From the NCBI GenBank assembly GCA_028565635.1, contig JAOXYB010022280.1, positions 1 to 16,973 on the forward strand: a stretch of DNA of 16,973 nucleotides, given 5' to 3'. Of the stretch, positions 1 to 9,823 are shown piece after piece. This stretch comes from Phoronis ovalis. Taxonomy: Eukaryota > Phoronida > Phoronidae. The translations under genes and the position numbers were made by a program. Position 1 is the stretch's first letter. Each line of letters opens with the position of its first letter. The notes below the pieces were generated by a model. That model saw nothing but the letters and a program-made list of their open reading frames with translations, was not told where the DNA came from and made no database searches.

Positions 1-76
1 TTTTATTATCCTATTGTTATACAGCGACAGAATACTCGGTCTGACGAGTGTGGTCGCTTGACCCGAGAAGAAGAAG

Positions 77-345
77 ATGTAAAGAATGACTGTATATCTA
101 AATTAAAGTTATGTAAAGAATGACTGTATATCTAAATTAAAGGTATGTAAAGAATGACTATATCTAAAGTTGTGTAAAGAATGACTGTATATCTAAAGTT
201 ATGTAAAGAATGACTGTATATCTAAAGTTTGTAAAGAATGACTGTATATCTAAAGTTATGTAAAGAATGACTGTGTATCTAAAGTTATGTAAAGAATGAC
301 TGTATATCTAAAGTTATGTAAAGAATGACTGTATATCTAAAGTTA
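77..345. repeat. Minisatellite, nine units of 27-34 bp
   Basis: Nine head-to-tail copies of a unit beginning TGTAAAGAATGACTGTATAT. The shared AAAGAATGAC core starts at 81, 115, 149, 176, 205, 233, 262, 291 and 320, so the periods are 34, 34, 27, 29, 28, 29, 29 and 29. The first two units carry an extra AAATTA-type segment before AAAGTT. The remaining units are nearly identical, with single-base changes such as TGTGTATCT in the seventh. The array is non-coding. The preceding 76 bases (a GAAGAAGAAG run and a CTGACGAG motif) may be the end of a dispersed element that the array follows, but the window edge hides this. Confidence 0.95.
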
Positions 346-3065
346 AGCTTGCATAATTATTAACTCTTGTAATATATTTCCTTATCTGTGGTTAAAAATA
401 ATTAGTGTAACATTTGCAAAATTTTAAAATCTTAGTATTGATAGTTGAGCAATTTGTTATTGTACGTTGCAAGTGGTGCTATATTACTAATTAGGAAACA
501 CCAGAATGTTTTTTTATTTCACGGTTGTGTTAACGTTAACCTTGACTAGATTCGATCTTTTTATGGTTATAGTAATTGAAAGTACATCACTTTCCACGCA
601 GATTTCTAGCTATGTTGTACTTTTATATTTGCTCAGGATTATTTGTTACACACAGCGTGTATGTTATACTTTTAAATGTGTGCTAAACCTAGACCTAGTA
701 TAATGTACTTGCAAAAGGTTATTTAATTCATCTAGTTATTAAGCAAAAACACTTTTGGAGATACAAATATTCCGCGTCAAGTGAGCTTGTTGCCTCTCCA
801 GAAACTCCACAGGTGCATATATATTACGTTTAGATCCAATTTTATTTAATTTAACCTAGTAGGATATATAAAATTTTAAGCGCTGTTGATCGATGTTGAG
901 CAATTTTATATCCTAATACTCAACCTACGTTTAACCTTGATATTTCTAAGCCGCTTCTTAATTGAAAATGACTTCTAACATAAACAATGAGTTCAGAAGA
1001 AGAAACACTTCGTTCAGGTCTTGATAGTTTTTTTTCTGAAATTAAAAGTTTGTAAAATATTTAAAAATGAAGAGAGGGAAAGCGGAGAAATAAAAACACA
1101 ATGAATTTATAAAAATAGAGTATAAGTTTTTGCAGTATAAATCTTTTTTCCATGAAGAAAATTTAGTAAATAAAGACACTGACACATTGGTTTTTGTCCA
1201 TTGCCTTTATATGTTTTCCTTCATTTTTGCTAAAATAAGCCTTATTGATGTCCTGTAACTAACTCAAACTTTGTTTTTTTGATGGGAGTATTGAAGGTTA
1301 AAATTATGCATAACTAGACATCTTCCTCGAGTCACATCACAAAAGTGAGGAGTTGTAGGATTTAAATACTACCCGAAACCGATCAGATGTTTGGTGTACT
1401 ATGTCATCTAATGCCATAGGTTATTATGCCATATGCATACCCTACGTTGGTTCCGATGTCTATCCTGTATGTTTGTTTTGGGTTAATAGTTAATTTTCGC
1501 CTAGACTATAAAACTCCACGTTATAGCAGATCGGTACAGCGTCCCGAAAAAGTTTTAAGCAGTTGTGCCTGACTGGATCGAACTGATTCGATCTTTGCAT
1601 AGCATCATATCATCAATGATATTATATTTACTTGTAAACAGTATTAATGCTACAAGGAACAACACACTTTCAGTAAAATGAAAACTTGTAAATTAAAGTT
1701 GTCATTTTTCTAGCCCATCAGTAATCACGTACTGAAATTAATTCTTGTCAATGTCATGATTAGCTGCTAGATATCCAATGAGTGACTAAAAAAAATTATC
1801 TGTTCATTACGATACTGAATGGAGGATTTCACTAATTAAACTTAGTTTTAATGGAATTATAATTTTTGTTAGAGGCCCTTTGTAATCAATTGCATAAAAC
1901 TGTAAGTCTACCTGTGCAAAAATCATATCGTTGAATAACAAAGATTTGTCTGATCGCAATTACTAATTCAAAAGTACATTATTCGGTTTTCCTGATGAGA
2001 AGTCAAACTGACAGAGCAGGCAACATATATTATTTTTTTTAATCTTTTGAATAAAGTTTGGAAAAAAAATGTGCCCTCAGGTAAAAACGAGTGTTTGGAC
2101 ACGGAATCTTAATAACTACCACAGCAACTATTTTAGTAGCTCTCATTTGTGAAGAACAAACTGGTATAAAAAACTGTGTTTACAAACTAAGTAGTTGTCC
2201 AATAAATGTATCTGTTTGAGACGCATTTATAGGAAATTTAATATCATTTACAAAGCACAACATGTGAGTAATGTCAAATTTGAATTGATCCCCAATACGA
2301 TACGGTACCTCCACAGAAATATCTAGAAAACTTGTTTTGTTTTATTTTATGTATTGGAAGAAATTGGAGTAAACACGTTATATTGACTGGTCTTGTATTA
2401 GCTTCTTTTTTAAAGATTACATAATGTTAACGGAAATATGCCCATGTGTCTCTTGTGCTGGAAAGGAACATGAAACGATTTTAATGTGATTTTGTTATGC
2501 CCTGTGCTCTTTACTTAGGAAGTGTTTCAATACAGTTTAAAGGCTATGTTTCAAGAATCCTACCCATTGAATTTTGGAATATCTTAGAAATTTCATTTCA
2601 GTGCGCGTAAAAAAAATGGGTATTGCTTTTATTTAAGGTGCCTAGTGCCATTGGGCACTTTATTTACACTTTATATTTTGAAGATTAATAAATAAAAGTA
2701 TACATGTTTGAAAAGGTAGTTATGATGTATTTGATAATTATATCTAATAATATAATTTTTAATTATTATATTGTACAGTTTGGCTAATATGGTATTTACA
2801 CTATCGACAAGCACAACTCACAGGCAACAGTTTTTTTCTGTTTCTCGTGCTTTACTAAGAAAAAATAGTGAACATTTCCCGCACGTATATAATGCCAACA
2901 ATAGAATGCACTACTATCTTTTCAGCATCGTATGTTTAATTGTTTTAATGCTGTATAATAATAGACAATAAAAAAACAAAGTCATTGGAAATTAAGTACC
3001 AAAATTGTTGAACAATTGGTTAATGCTAGAATACAGTGTCGATAAGAATATTTAGAAAATATGTT
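346..3065. other. Intergenic, no gene seen
   Basis: A+T-rich sequence with stops in all frames. The longest open stretches (506-703 and 2771-2971) have no recognisable domain and a composition expected of random A+T-rich DNA. Small features only: a TATAAA at about 1507, a short hairpin around 2640-2665 (AGTGCC / GGCACT), and an A+T-rich imperfect inverted repeat near 2745-2785. None is strong enough to call as a functional site. Confidence 0.6.
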
Positions 3066-3972
3066 TTTATTTTCATAGACATAAAAAACAAGAAAACTGT
3101 CAAGTTCTTCTATTTCATACATCTACTGAACTTTCTTTGAGCTATTAAATATTTTAAAATTCATAGGATTTACACACAACGAACTTTCATGACAAACCAA
3201 GCTGCAGAGACGACACAATTCCGTTTGTTATTTTTGAAAATTAATCACGCATATCTTCGTGATAGTTTACGATGCTGTAAATCAATATCAATTATTTTGT
3301 ATTCTATGTTTAGAATGTGATCAAATCTTCCAAGCAATAAAGTTTATAGTTTTTTATCAATAATCTCTCAACATCAGGAAGTGCTGTCAATTCATGCTTA
3401 GTTGATTTTATCTTTTCAAACAAATACTACTGCTGGTACTTAACAAAAGAAATGTTTGTAGTCATTGTAACTTGCATGGTGGTCAGCAAGTGTACATGAT
3501 AATCCATGCTGCCGTACCTCCCGCACCATGTTACATGGCTTCCGTACGTTAGTGTTATACACACAGTCGACACAATCCCTGGTATACAGTAATACATACG
3601 CAGGAAATAATCACGTCTTTTCTTATTAGTGTTTTAAAGTGACGAAGAAATCATGTACAAGCATCGCAGAGTTAATGTAATTCTTGCATAACAATAGCCA
3701 GTACAAGGACAAAACCGTGTCTATTTTTTAGTTCCCGGCGGCAGTCCCTGGTTGTCCGGGTACGTTAATTGTTGTTGTTGCCGACGAGACATGCAGGGTG
3801 ACTGCAGTATCCATTATAAATTAAATATCAGTGTGTCTAGGCACGAATGAATTTAGGATTCAAGCATGAAAAACCCTTCACGTGATTATTTATATTTCTT
3901 ATTATTACAATTGTCACTTAATGGTCAGTATGCCTATTTTCCAAAGAGGAAACATCGCAGTATGCAATATAA
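3066..3972 (-). other. Downstream flank / possible 3' UTR of the receptor gene
   Basis: On the minus strand, the first exact AATAAA after the receptor stop codon is at 3071-3066, roughly 900 bases downstream. The 3' UTR may therefore be long, or a variant signal may be used. A GC-richer patch at about 3730-3800 contains a CCCGG / CCGGG inverted repeat, and no protein is recognisable there. The UTR assignment is inference only. Confidence 0.3.
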
Positions 3973-5214
3973 TTACACGCATGATGTGTTGGCTGTTCGT
4001 GAATTCAGCATCGAAGAATTTGACATTTGACGCTCGGCGATCGGGCGTCCTCTTAATCGTACTCGTTTCAAGCGCATACCTGGTGAAATCCTTCTTTCTT
4101 TATTCTGGAAACAGCATAACGCACGCTTAAATCCTTTTCTAAAGTTTTTAGATAAAAATGCGTAAATGATTGGATTCGCTGTTGAATTTGAATATGACAA
4201 TATAAAAGCAAATATTCTCAGGTAATAAAATGTTGGTGTCAACTCCCACGTTTCTCTAGAAAAGTTAATCCATAGCCAAGTAATATGATACGGTAACCAA
4301 CACACACAGAAAACAATAACGACCACGAGCACAACACGAGTAACTTTTTGTTTTGTTTTGTTGGAGTCAAATAATGAAGAACTTTGTTGTCTTGTCAAAA
4401 CACGTTTCGCACGAAAACTTGGATGTTCTGTTCTCCAAAGTTTATATATAAGTAAACTACTAAGAATAAGTAACAAAAGTAATGGAATAGCATATCCAAA
4501 AATAAAAAGAGCAAGAAAATATGTTTTTCTGTGATGTTTTTGGTCACCCCAGTCGTCTGCACATACAGTCATAGACGGTCCGAATTCCGTGTAATTTCTT
4601 ACTGTATAAAATATTGGCCAAGGTAGAGCCATGCATACCGCTAAAACCCAGATTGCCAAACATGCCAACAGTGCTGCCGTTGGGGTTCTTATGTGTTTAG
4701 TCCTTAATGGATAAGCAATTGCAAGAAATCTATCGCCTGCCATGGGCACTAATGTCATTATGCTTGTCATCATGCTTGTATATTGAACAAGATGGGCAAA
4801 CTTACACATGAATTCTCCAAATGGCCAACTTGGAATTGTATAAATCACAGCGTGAAATGGTACGCAGAATATAAGAAAGGTTAAATCGCTAAACGCTAAA
4901 TTCAGGATAAATAAGTTAGTTGTGTTTCGAAAGTGATCTCGATTCCGTAATATAACAGTTACAACTAACACGTTTCCAAGACAACCCAGGAAAAAAACTA
5001 TACCAAATATGACTGGTATGATAAATTGTTCTGCTCCATGGCTGCAACACTGAAACGTTGAGCCGTCTGTTCCATTTGTAAAATTTTCACGTTGCAATGA
5101 AACTAGCATGCTATCATCAGCCAGAAGTATTCCCGTATAATGTACCATCGCTAAAACTGGCTCGAGCTGCGATGTCGAATTCTCAAAATCTGTGTACATT
5201 TTATATGCTGTCAT
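3973..5214 (-). CDS. Galanin/allatostatin-A-type neuropeptide GPCR
   Basis: Complete class A (rhodopsin-like) receptor of 413 residues in one exon, predicted to act at the plasma membrane. The start chosen is the ATG at 5214-5212. An in-frame stop lies upstream at 5259-5257; a second ATG 5 codons in is possible. The extracellular N-terminus carries N-glycosylation sequons at Asn12, Asn44 and Asn47. TM1 is about 63-89 (GN motif), TM2 100-125 (LAFSD), TM3 138-160 followed by DRF (161-163), TM4 180-202, TM5 231-258, TM6 291-316 (CWLPYH), and TM7 329-352 (NSTANPIIY). Cys137 and Cys218 form the expected TM3-ECL2 disulfide pair. Helix 8 (FRKGFKRALCC) ends in two Cys suited to palmitoylation. The TM7 region (LTP, YSNS, NPIIYAFLS, NFRK) is most like galanin receptors, and the HITWLW stretch after CWLP also fits them. 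Invertebrate relatives in this family are allatostatin-A/buccalin receptors. The ligand is not provable here. The C-terminus TSCV fits a class I PDZ ligand. Confidence 0.95.
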   Translation of the reverse strand: MTAYKMYTDFENSTSQLEPVLAMVHYTGILLADDSMLVSLQRENFTNGTDGSTFQCCSHGAEQFIIPVIFGIVFFLGCLGNVLVVTVILRNRDHFRNTTNLFILNLAFSDLTFLIFCVPFHAVIYTIPSWPFGEFMCKFAHLVQYTSMMTSIMTLVPMAGDRFLAIAYPLRTKHIRTPTAALLACLAIWVLAVCMALPWPIFYTVRNYTEFGPSMTVCADDWGDQKHHRKTYFLALFIFGYAIPLLLLLILSSLLIYKLWRTEHPSFRAKRVLTRQQSSSLFDSNKTKQKVTRVVLVVVIVFCVCWLPYHITWLWINFSRETWELTPTFYYLRIFAFILSYSNSTANPIIYAFLSKNFRKGFKRALCCFQNKERRISPGMRLKRVRLRGRPIAERQMSNSSMLNSRTANTSCV

Positions 5215-5259
5215 TAAGTCAACAATTTTGCAAGCAATTTGCACGTTAAATCTTTTCTA

Positions 5260-5990
5260 GTCACTTGCCACAAAATCTAATTTACAAACATGTGTTAAAT
5301 TTCATCAAATTCCTATACACGCATGGCGATACGAGCTTTACTGTGTGTCTGCTTTCAATAGGTTTCAATTGAACAAATATAGTTTTTAATTCATTCCGAA
5401 AAAAGTTAATCATATAATAAAGTAGAACGTGTCCGCTCTTCTAACCGGTTCCAGCGAATAGTTTACAAAATCTACGTTGTTTTCCAAACTCCTGCTTCGT
5501 CCAAACTGTTGCAGATCTCGATATTTAATTAATTTGTTCTAATGATTCTAATCAAGCGATGACACGCGTATATATATGTAAGATAAATAAATAACTTCGT
5601 ACTTGGGTGACCTGCTATGGCATTAATTATTATGCCATCAGGGGCTAAATACCTTTAGTGTTTTCTTCCTCCAACTTCCTCCTGTGTATCCAAAATACAT
5701 TTATCCCAAAAAATACCGTATGTAAAATTTTCAGCTTTGTGAAAATTATGAAAGTTGTAAAATAATCGCATACCATAGATATTGCAAAAACACGATGTTG
5801 ATATTATGTTGCCAATTGCCGCTGAACACAATTACAGAAGAAAATCACCCATGTGAAAACCATTTAAAAAAAGTTCTATTTCAGGAAATAGATAGTTCTT
5901 GTTTTTGCTTGAACGACAAAAATTACGTTGTGCTGCTCTATATATAATGTTTTGCGTAATATAACAAATCCCGAGTCAAATCAGCCTATA
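5260..5990. other. 5' flank of the receptor gene, no other gene
   Basis: No coding stretch is seen. A TATATATA run at about 5568-5577 could serve as a TATA element for the minus-strand receptor gene, but the start site cannot be fixed and a 5' UTR intron is not excluded. At 5617-5639 there is a 7-bp inverted repeat (ATGGCAT / ATGCCAT) around an 8-9 bp A+T-rich loop. Confidence 0.4.
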
Positions 5991-6053
5991 TGACCTATAT
6001 ATAAATAGATATGACCTATATATAAATAGATATGACCTATATATAAATAGATA
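5991..6053. repeat. Three exact tandem copies of a 21-bp unit
   Basis: Three identical copies of TGACCTATATATAAATAGAT plus one more A begin at 5991, 6012 and 6033. The last grades into ATAATAGTCTT, which itself recurs once at about 6076. Perfect identity implies recent expansion. Each unit contains TGACCT and a TATATAAA-like core. Confidence 0.93.
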
Positions 6054-6500
6054 ATAGTCTTCTTTTTATGCGTCGATAATAGTCTTTCTGTTGCAGTCGC
6101 TAAATCACAAGCTATCATTACAGGCGTCATTCTTTAAGCCAGAAAATTTCGAATTTTTCGAAGTTGTGCAAGAAATTCAATCAGCAGAAACCGTAAATAT
6201 AATACACCGTATACATATTTTAACGGTGTTTTTGCAGTCGCTCAATCGGCCCCTGCGTCTAAAATCAGTGCTGCCTAAGTGCTAATGTCACAGCTGTAGT
6301 CTTTTGAGCTATATTATACATCTCAACACAATGTAATGAAAACATGATAATTTTCTTAACTGTTGCATTTTCCCATGCGCAATACCTAATAGCCATCGAT
6401 ACTTTTTTCGGTAATATTTATTTTCTTTACATTTACAAAACCTGCATATAACTAGATAACCTTTTAACAAAGGCAGGGTTGCTGTTATTGACTTCTACGA
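6054..6500. other. Non-coding, short direct repeat
   Basis: No gene is recognised. A 16-mer, TTGCAGTCGCT(A/C)AATC, occurs at 6091-6106 and again at 6232-6247, differing at one base. GATAATAGTCTT occurs twice near 6050 and 6075. These suggest an old local duplication of about 140 bp. The open frame across this stretch has no domain features. Confidence 0.5.
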
Positions 6501-6504
6501 CCCT

Positions 6505-7000
6505 TGCATGACCATAAATGACCTTTCAACATCACTTTTGAACTTTCAGCAAATATTAGAGATCCGTTTTAGGGACTTTTTCCCCTTACCTCTAAAGATA
6601 TAAAAAAATTCACTTTGAGATTTTGTTTTTTTTTATCTCTAGATGATCTTTTGACCTTCAAGATCAACGTTTTGCAAAGCCTGTTAGACTAACGATTATT
6701 GCAGCATACTTTATCCATAAATAAATTGAAATGGTGTCAAAAATTTGATTTTTGATCTTCAGTTGACTTTATGACCTTAAGGTCAACAATGACTTGCACT
6801 AGGGATGATACAGCTCATGTGCAGCGTCAAAAACTGTAACCGATTTCAAGATCCACAAAATATATATATTGAAATAAAAATTTCACATACTGTCAAGAGT
6901 AATTATAATAACCCCTTTGTAATGCTTTGAACAATTATAAAAATTCGACCTTTGATATCTAAATGGCCTGTTGACCTCAAGGTCAACAATGACCCACCAT
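6505..7000. repeat. Decayed repeat cluster with TGACCT/AGGTCA boxes
   Basis: TGACCT occurs at 6519, 6652, 6772 and 6972. The last two are arranged as TGACCT-NN-AGGTCA, followed in both cases by ACAATGAC. They lie exactly 200 bp apart, at 6772-6785 (a perfect 14-bp palindrome) and 6972-6985. The roughly 30 bases before each also align loosely (AAAAATT, TTTGAT). A poorer third copy is visible around 6610-6670. This looks like an old tandemly duplicated or dispersed element of about 200 bp. It is non-coding. Confidence 0.6.
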
Positions 7001-9226
7001 GGAAGAAATAAAACGTACAAAACCAGCTGACAAAACCAATAGGCTTGCTGCCCGACAAATGCGATGACAACAGCCATCCTATTTAAATGTCTAGGACACC
7101 ATTTTACTACCGGAAAAAACATCGTCTGTTAATTTACGCCACACGACTCGGACCTCTTATTGACGTAAGAAATATTACACCTCCACTTAGCATCTGCATA
7201 TTTATAATTATCCCGGCCATTGTAACCGGATATTTAAAACATTGCATGACCAGACATGGAAATAATTATTAATGTGTCTTGTCCTTATACCAGTGGGGAG
7301 TTTTTTGTGTTCCTGGATGAATATACACCCACCATTCTTCAATTCTCCAATAGCAGTAGAAAAATGCTACCTTTATCAGTTTACTATTTTAAAAGATCTT
7401 TGGAAGTCTTGGAATGTTTTACAATTTTATATGAAGCACCATCTATTGGATATAATTCTTCCGTCTTTTTTTAAACAAAACGAACAGTAGATGGCAGTAG
7501 TCTAGCTTAGAATACAACTTGTAGCAATATTTGAATAATTGTGTTATATTAGAATATTCTAATTTGATAAAAAAAAGTACTAGTGCTGTTTCATGTTTCA
7601 TTTATGCTACTTTCGTTAAATCGGGAATGCACTATGAAGGAGCTGATAGCTGATAACATGATAAGCTCCAACTTGATCATCTACAAAAACATTGATGAGT
7701 TTATTCCTTAAAGAAAAGTTTACAGTAATATCTATTTACCGTAATATTATAGTATAAAAAGACTTAAACCATGCAGGCTTTTTTTATCAATTTGCTATGT
7801 ATAAAGGTATTACAGTTTCAGAATCTAGGTGTATAATACTTGTTATATAAACTCGGGATATATCGAAAAGGTCAATCTTTTACATTTACATCTCTATTTT
7901 TGTTATTTTTATTCTATCTCCATCAGCGCATGTCCCAGTCTCGCCGGTTTTTTTTTACATATTTGCTTATAGCGATTTCTGTCCGTGCCTATTCGCGGCA
8001 TACAGCTTTCAATATACGGAAAGCAAGGGCAATGGGTCTAGCATATAAAGAAATTATATTTTTACTTATATTCTTACTTACTTTCTTCTTATTTAGTCTT
8101 CCACTCACCTGTAAATAGCTATTTGCGCGATTTTGTATGCGTCACCAAACGCAAACATAATTCCCGCTTTAAATGACTTCTGGAAAAACACAACGCAAAT
8201 TGTTTTACACGCACTTTTTGCGTTTTATAATTTTTATTTCACTTGGTATTGCATACGTTCACTGTAAAACGTTCAAGTATAGCGCGGAAACTGTAGCACA
8301 TGACGTATCGTTTAGTAACTAGCTAGCGCTATTTTCTGTAGAATTTTGTATCCACTAATAATAAAAATATAACCATTATTTTACTTACTTTCTTAATATA
8401 CGCTAGACCTATTGGAAAGTATGCAAAATATGCGTTACAATGTATCTTTTGCTTATGGTAGACAGTACGTTTCTCATTTTATTCTATATCTCTAAAGCGA
8501 AACATTGTATCGACACAAAAATTTAATTTTCTTTCTAACTGCTAAATTTTGTATTTTAACTTTAAGCTAATCGTTGCCATGGCAATCAAAATTAAGCACT
8601 CTTTATAAAAAATATCTCATTTAATTACTTTCGTGTTTTTTTTTCTACCAAATATCTTTTTCTCACAATTAAAAACATATACATTATGGCCAAAAAAATA
8701 AAGAGACGCAACTTTATTATGATTTTATAAGCATTTTCGCTTTAGTTGCGACTTCATATATAAGTTATATTTCAGTCATAACGACAAAATTAAAATCTTT
8801 TCACCAAAATGACCTTTCTACCATCATGGTTATTTAGTTTGCTATTATTTTGATTTTGTAAAAATGTTGTTGAATTGAAAGTTCTCGTTTTTTACCGGAA
8901 TAAATCGCTTTTTACACACTTCCAAATAAAACATGAGATAATTCGCATAATACTACAATTCTAGTGATTCTGGATGTGTACTTGTACAAGGTTATATGCA
9001 ACCGAAGATTTTGATTTTTTTTAAATTATTTTTTAGGAGGCGCTTTGATATAACCTCTTCATATAGTCATATATACTGGAAGCCAGGTGCATGTGTTACT
9101 GACTGAAATAAAAAACAAAGAAGAAATTGGTCCGGCCGTTGCATGTAGTGCGCAGGAAAAATATTTGTCACTCATGCAAGATCTTGTATACAACTATAGT
9201 TACTTTTATAATTATTGAGGGTTGTA
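7001..9226. other. Non-coding, A+T-rich
   Basis: No recognisable gene. Open stretches at 7087-7490 and 7840-8118 are hydrophobic, Phe/Leu/Ile-rich translations of T-rich DNA without domain signatures. Small structures seen: a palindrome TTAGAATATTCTAA near 7548-7561, an inverted repeat AACGCAAA / TTTGCGTT at 8192-8224, and an inverted pair CGCAACT / AGTTGCG around 8710-8750. A fossil element fragment cannot be excluded by eye. Confidence 0.5.
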
Positions 9227-9294
9227 GGGGGGGGGGGGGGGTATCGCGAGCAGTGAGTCTTTGGTCTGTTAAGGGGGGGGAGGGTTTTTGGGGG
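9227..9294 (+). other. G-tract cluster, potential G-quadruplex
   Basis: The plus strand carries runs of 15 G (9227-9241), 8 G (9273-9280), 3 G (9282-9284) and 5 G (9290-9294) in otherwise A+T-rich DNA. The tracts are close enough for an intramolecular G-quadruplex, and the 15-G run alone could contribute several tracts. No gene is assigned here. A long open frame across this region is explained by Gly codons from the G runs and has no domain. Confidence 0.75.
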
Positions 9295-9713
9295 AACATA
9301 TTTTTTTATTTTAGTGCACTTTTTTGTTTTGGCGACGTTTTTTTTTTTGCTTGTCAATTTTTCTTGTTAAGTGCGAGCAGCGAGCATTGCCGATGTTTAA
9401 GTGCGAGTATTGTACCTTGGGGGTATCCCCTATATATAATCGAAACCATATCCCAGGGAGCAATCTTGTTGCATATTGCCGATAGAGGGCACAATTTAAA
9501 ATTGTCAACTTCCGCCCCTGAGTGTATAATTCACGTGGACATCCCGCAACAGCTCTGGACAACAGCACTTTAGTTCAGAACTCCCGATTGGATTACATCA
9601 TTACATATAGTAAGTGATTACTATATTCAATGAATCAATATTTCTGTTACTCCTGCATTAGCAAGCATGACCCTGGCTTACTATGGACAACTTAAAGTAT
9701 ATATCATATGTAT
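9295..9713. other. Non-coding flank of the transposon
   Basis: Short repeated words (GTGCGAGCAGCGAGC near 9371, GTGCGAGTATTG near 9401, and GCGAGCAGTGAG near 9245) suggest a degraded repeat. A small hairpin ATAGTAA-GTGA-TTACTAT lies near 9607-9624. Bases around 9660-9690 (AGCATGACCCTG, then TTACTATGGACAA) resemble, at low identity, the outer end of the element that follows, so its left terminus may lie here. Confidence 0.4.
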
Positions 9714-9731
9714 ACGGCTTGTCCACCTCAC

Positions 9732-9740
9732 ATCTCAAAC
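9732..9740 (+). repeat. 9-bp target duplication, left copy
   Basis: ATCTCAAAC immediately precedes the 74-bp palindrome. An identical copy follows it at 9815-9823. The uninterrupted opposite arm of the host element contains the word only once, which supports duplication at insertion. Confidence 0.85.
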
Positions 9741-9814
9741 TAGTCCTAGCTTTATGACCCTACTATGTTTCCTACGGCCGTAGGAAACATAGTAGGGTCA
9801 TAAAGCTAGGACTA
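9741..9814. mobile_element. 74-bp perfect palindrome inserted in the host TIR
   Basis: Arms of 37 bp (9741-9777 and 9778-9814) are exact reverse complements with no spacer. The outer end is TAGTCCTAGC and the centre is CCTACGG|CCGTAGG. The palindrome is bounded by an exact 9-bp direct repeat. The other arm of the host element keeps the unoccupied site (ATCTCAAACCAGTCG in reverse complement), so this is an insertion and not an ancestral structure. Its arm resembles the outer right end of the host region (TAGTCCTA and ATGACCCTACTA words). It may be a minimal element made of two fused ends of a related family. It has no coding capacity. Confidence 0.9.
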
Positions 9815-9823
9815 ATCTCAAAC
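9815..9823 (+). repeat. 9-bp target duplication, right copy
   Basis: ATCTCAAAC, identical to 9732-9740. Directly after it the host arm resumes with CAGCCGAAGTTC. Confidence 0.85.

Noticed and set aside
41-60. CTGACGAG resembling a hammerhead ribozyme core (CUGANGA)
   Set aside because: The required GAAA after stem II is absent (GAGAAG instead) and no matching stem I/III can be drawn. Part of any such motif would lie left of the window, so it cannot be supported.
5215-5244. Earlier start for the receptor at GTG 5244
   Set aside because: There is no ATG there. The first in-frame ATG after the upstream stop is at 5214, and the added residues carry no receptor feature.
7087-7490. Overlapping short frames on plus
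   Set aside because: Several frames overlap each other with no conserved motif, no splice context and a random A+T-rich composition.
7548-7561. TTAGAATATTCTAA palindrome as a heat-shock element
   Set aside because: It contains only two inverted nGAAn units where a functional element normally needs three, and no gene lies nearby.
7840-8118. 92-codon hydrophobic frame on plus
   Set aside because: Phe/Leu-rich translation of T-rich DNA. It resembles a membrane protein only by composition, and no ATG starts it.
9127-9573. 148-codon open frame on plus
   Set aside because: It is held open by Gly codons from G runs and Phe codons from T runs, has no domain, starts without an ATG (TTG), and competing frames of 61 and 85 codons overlap on the other strand.
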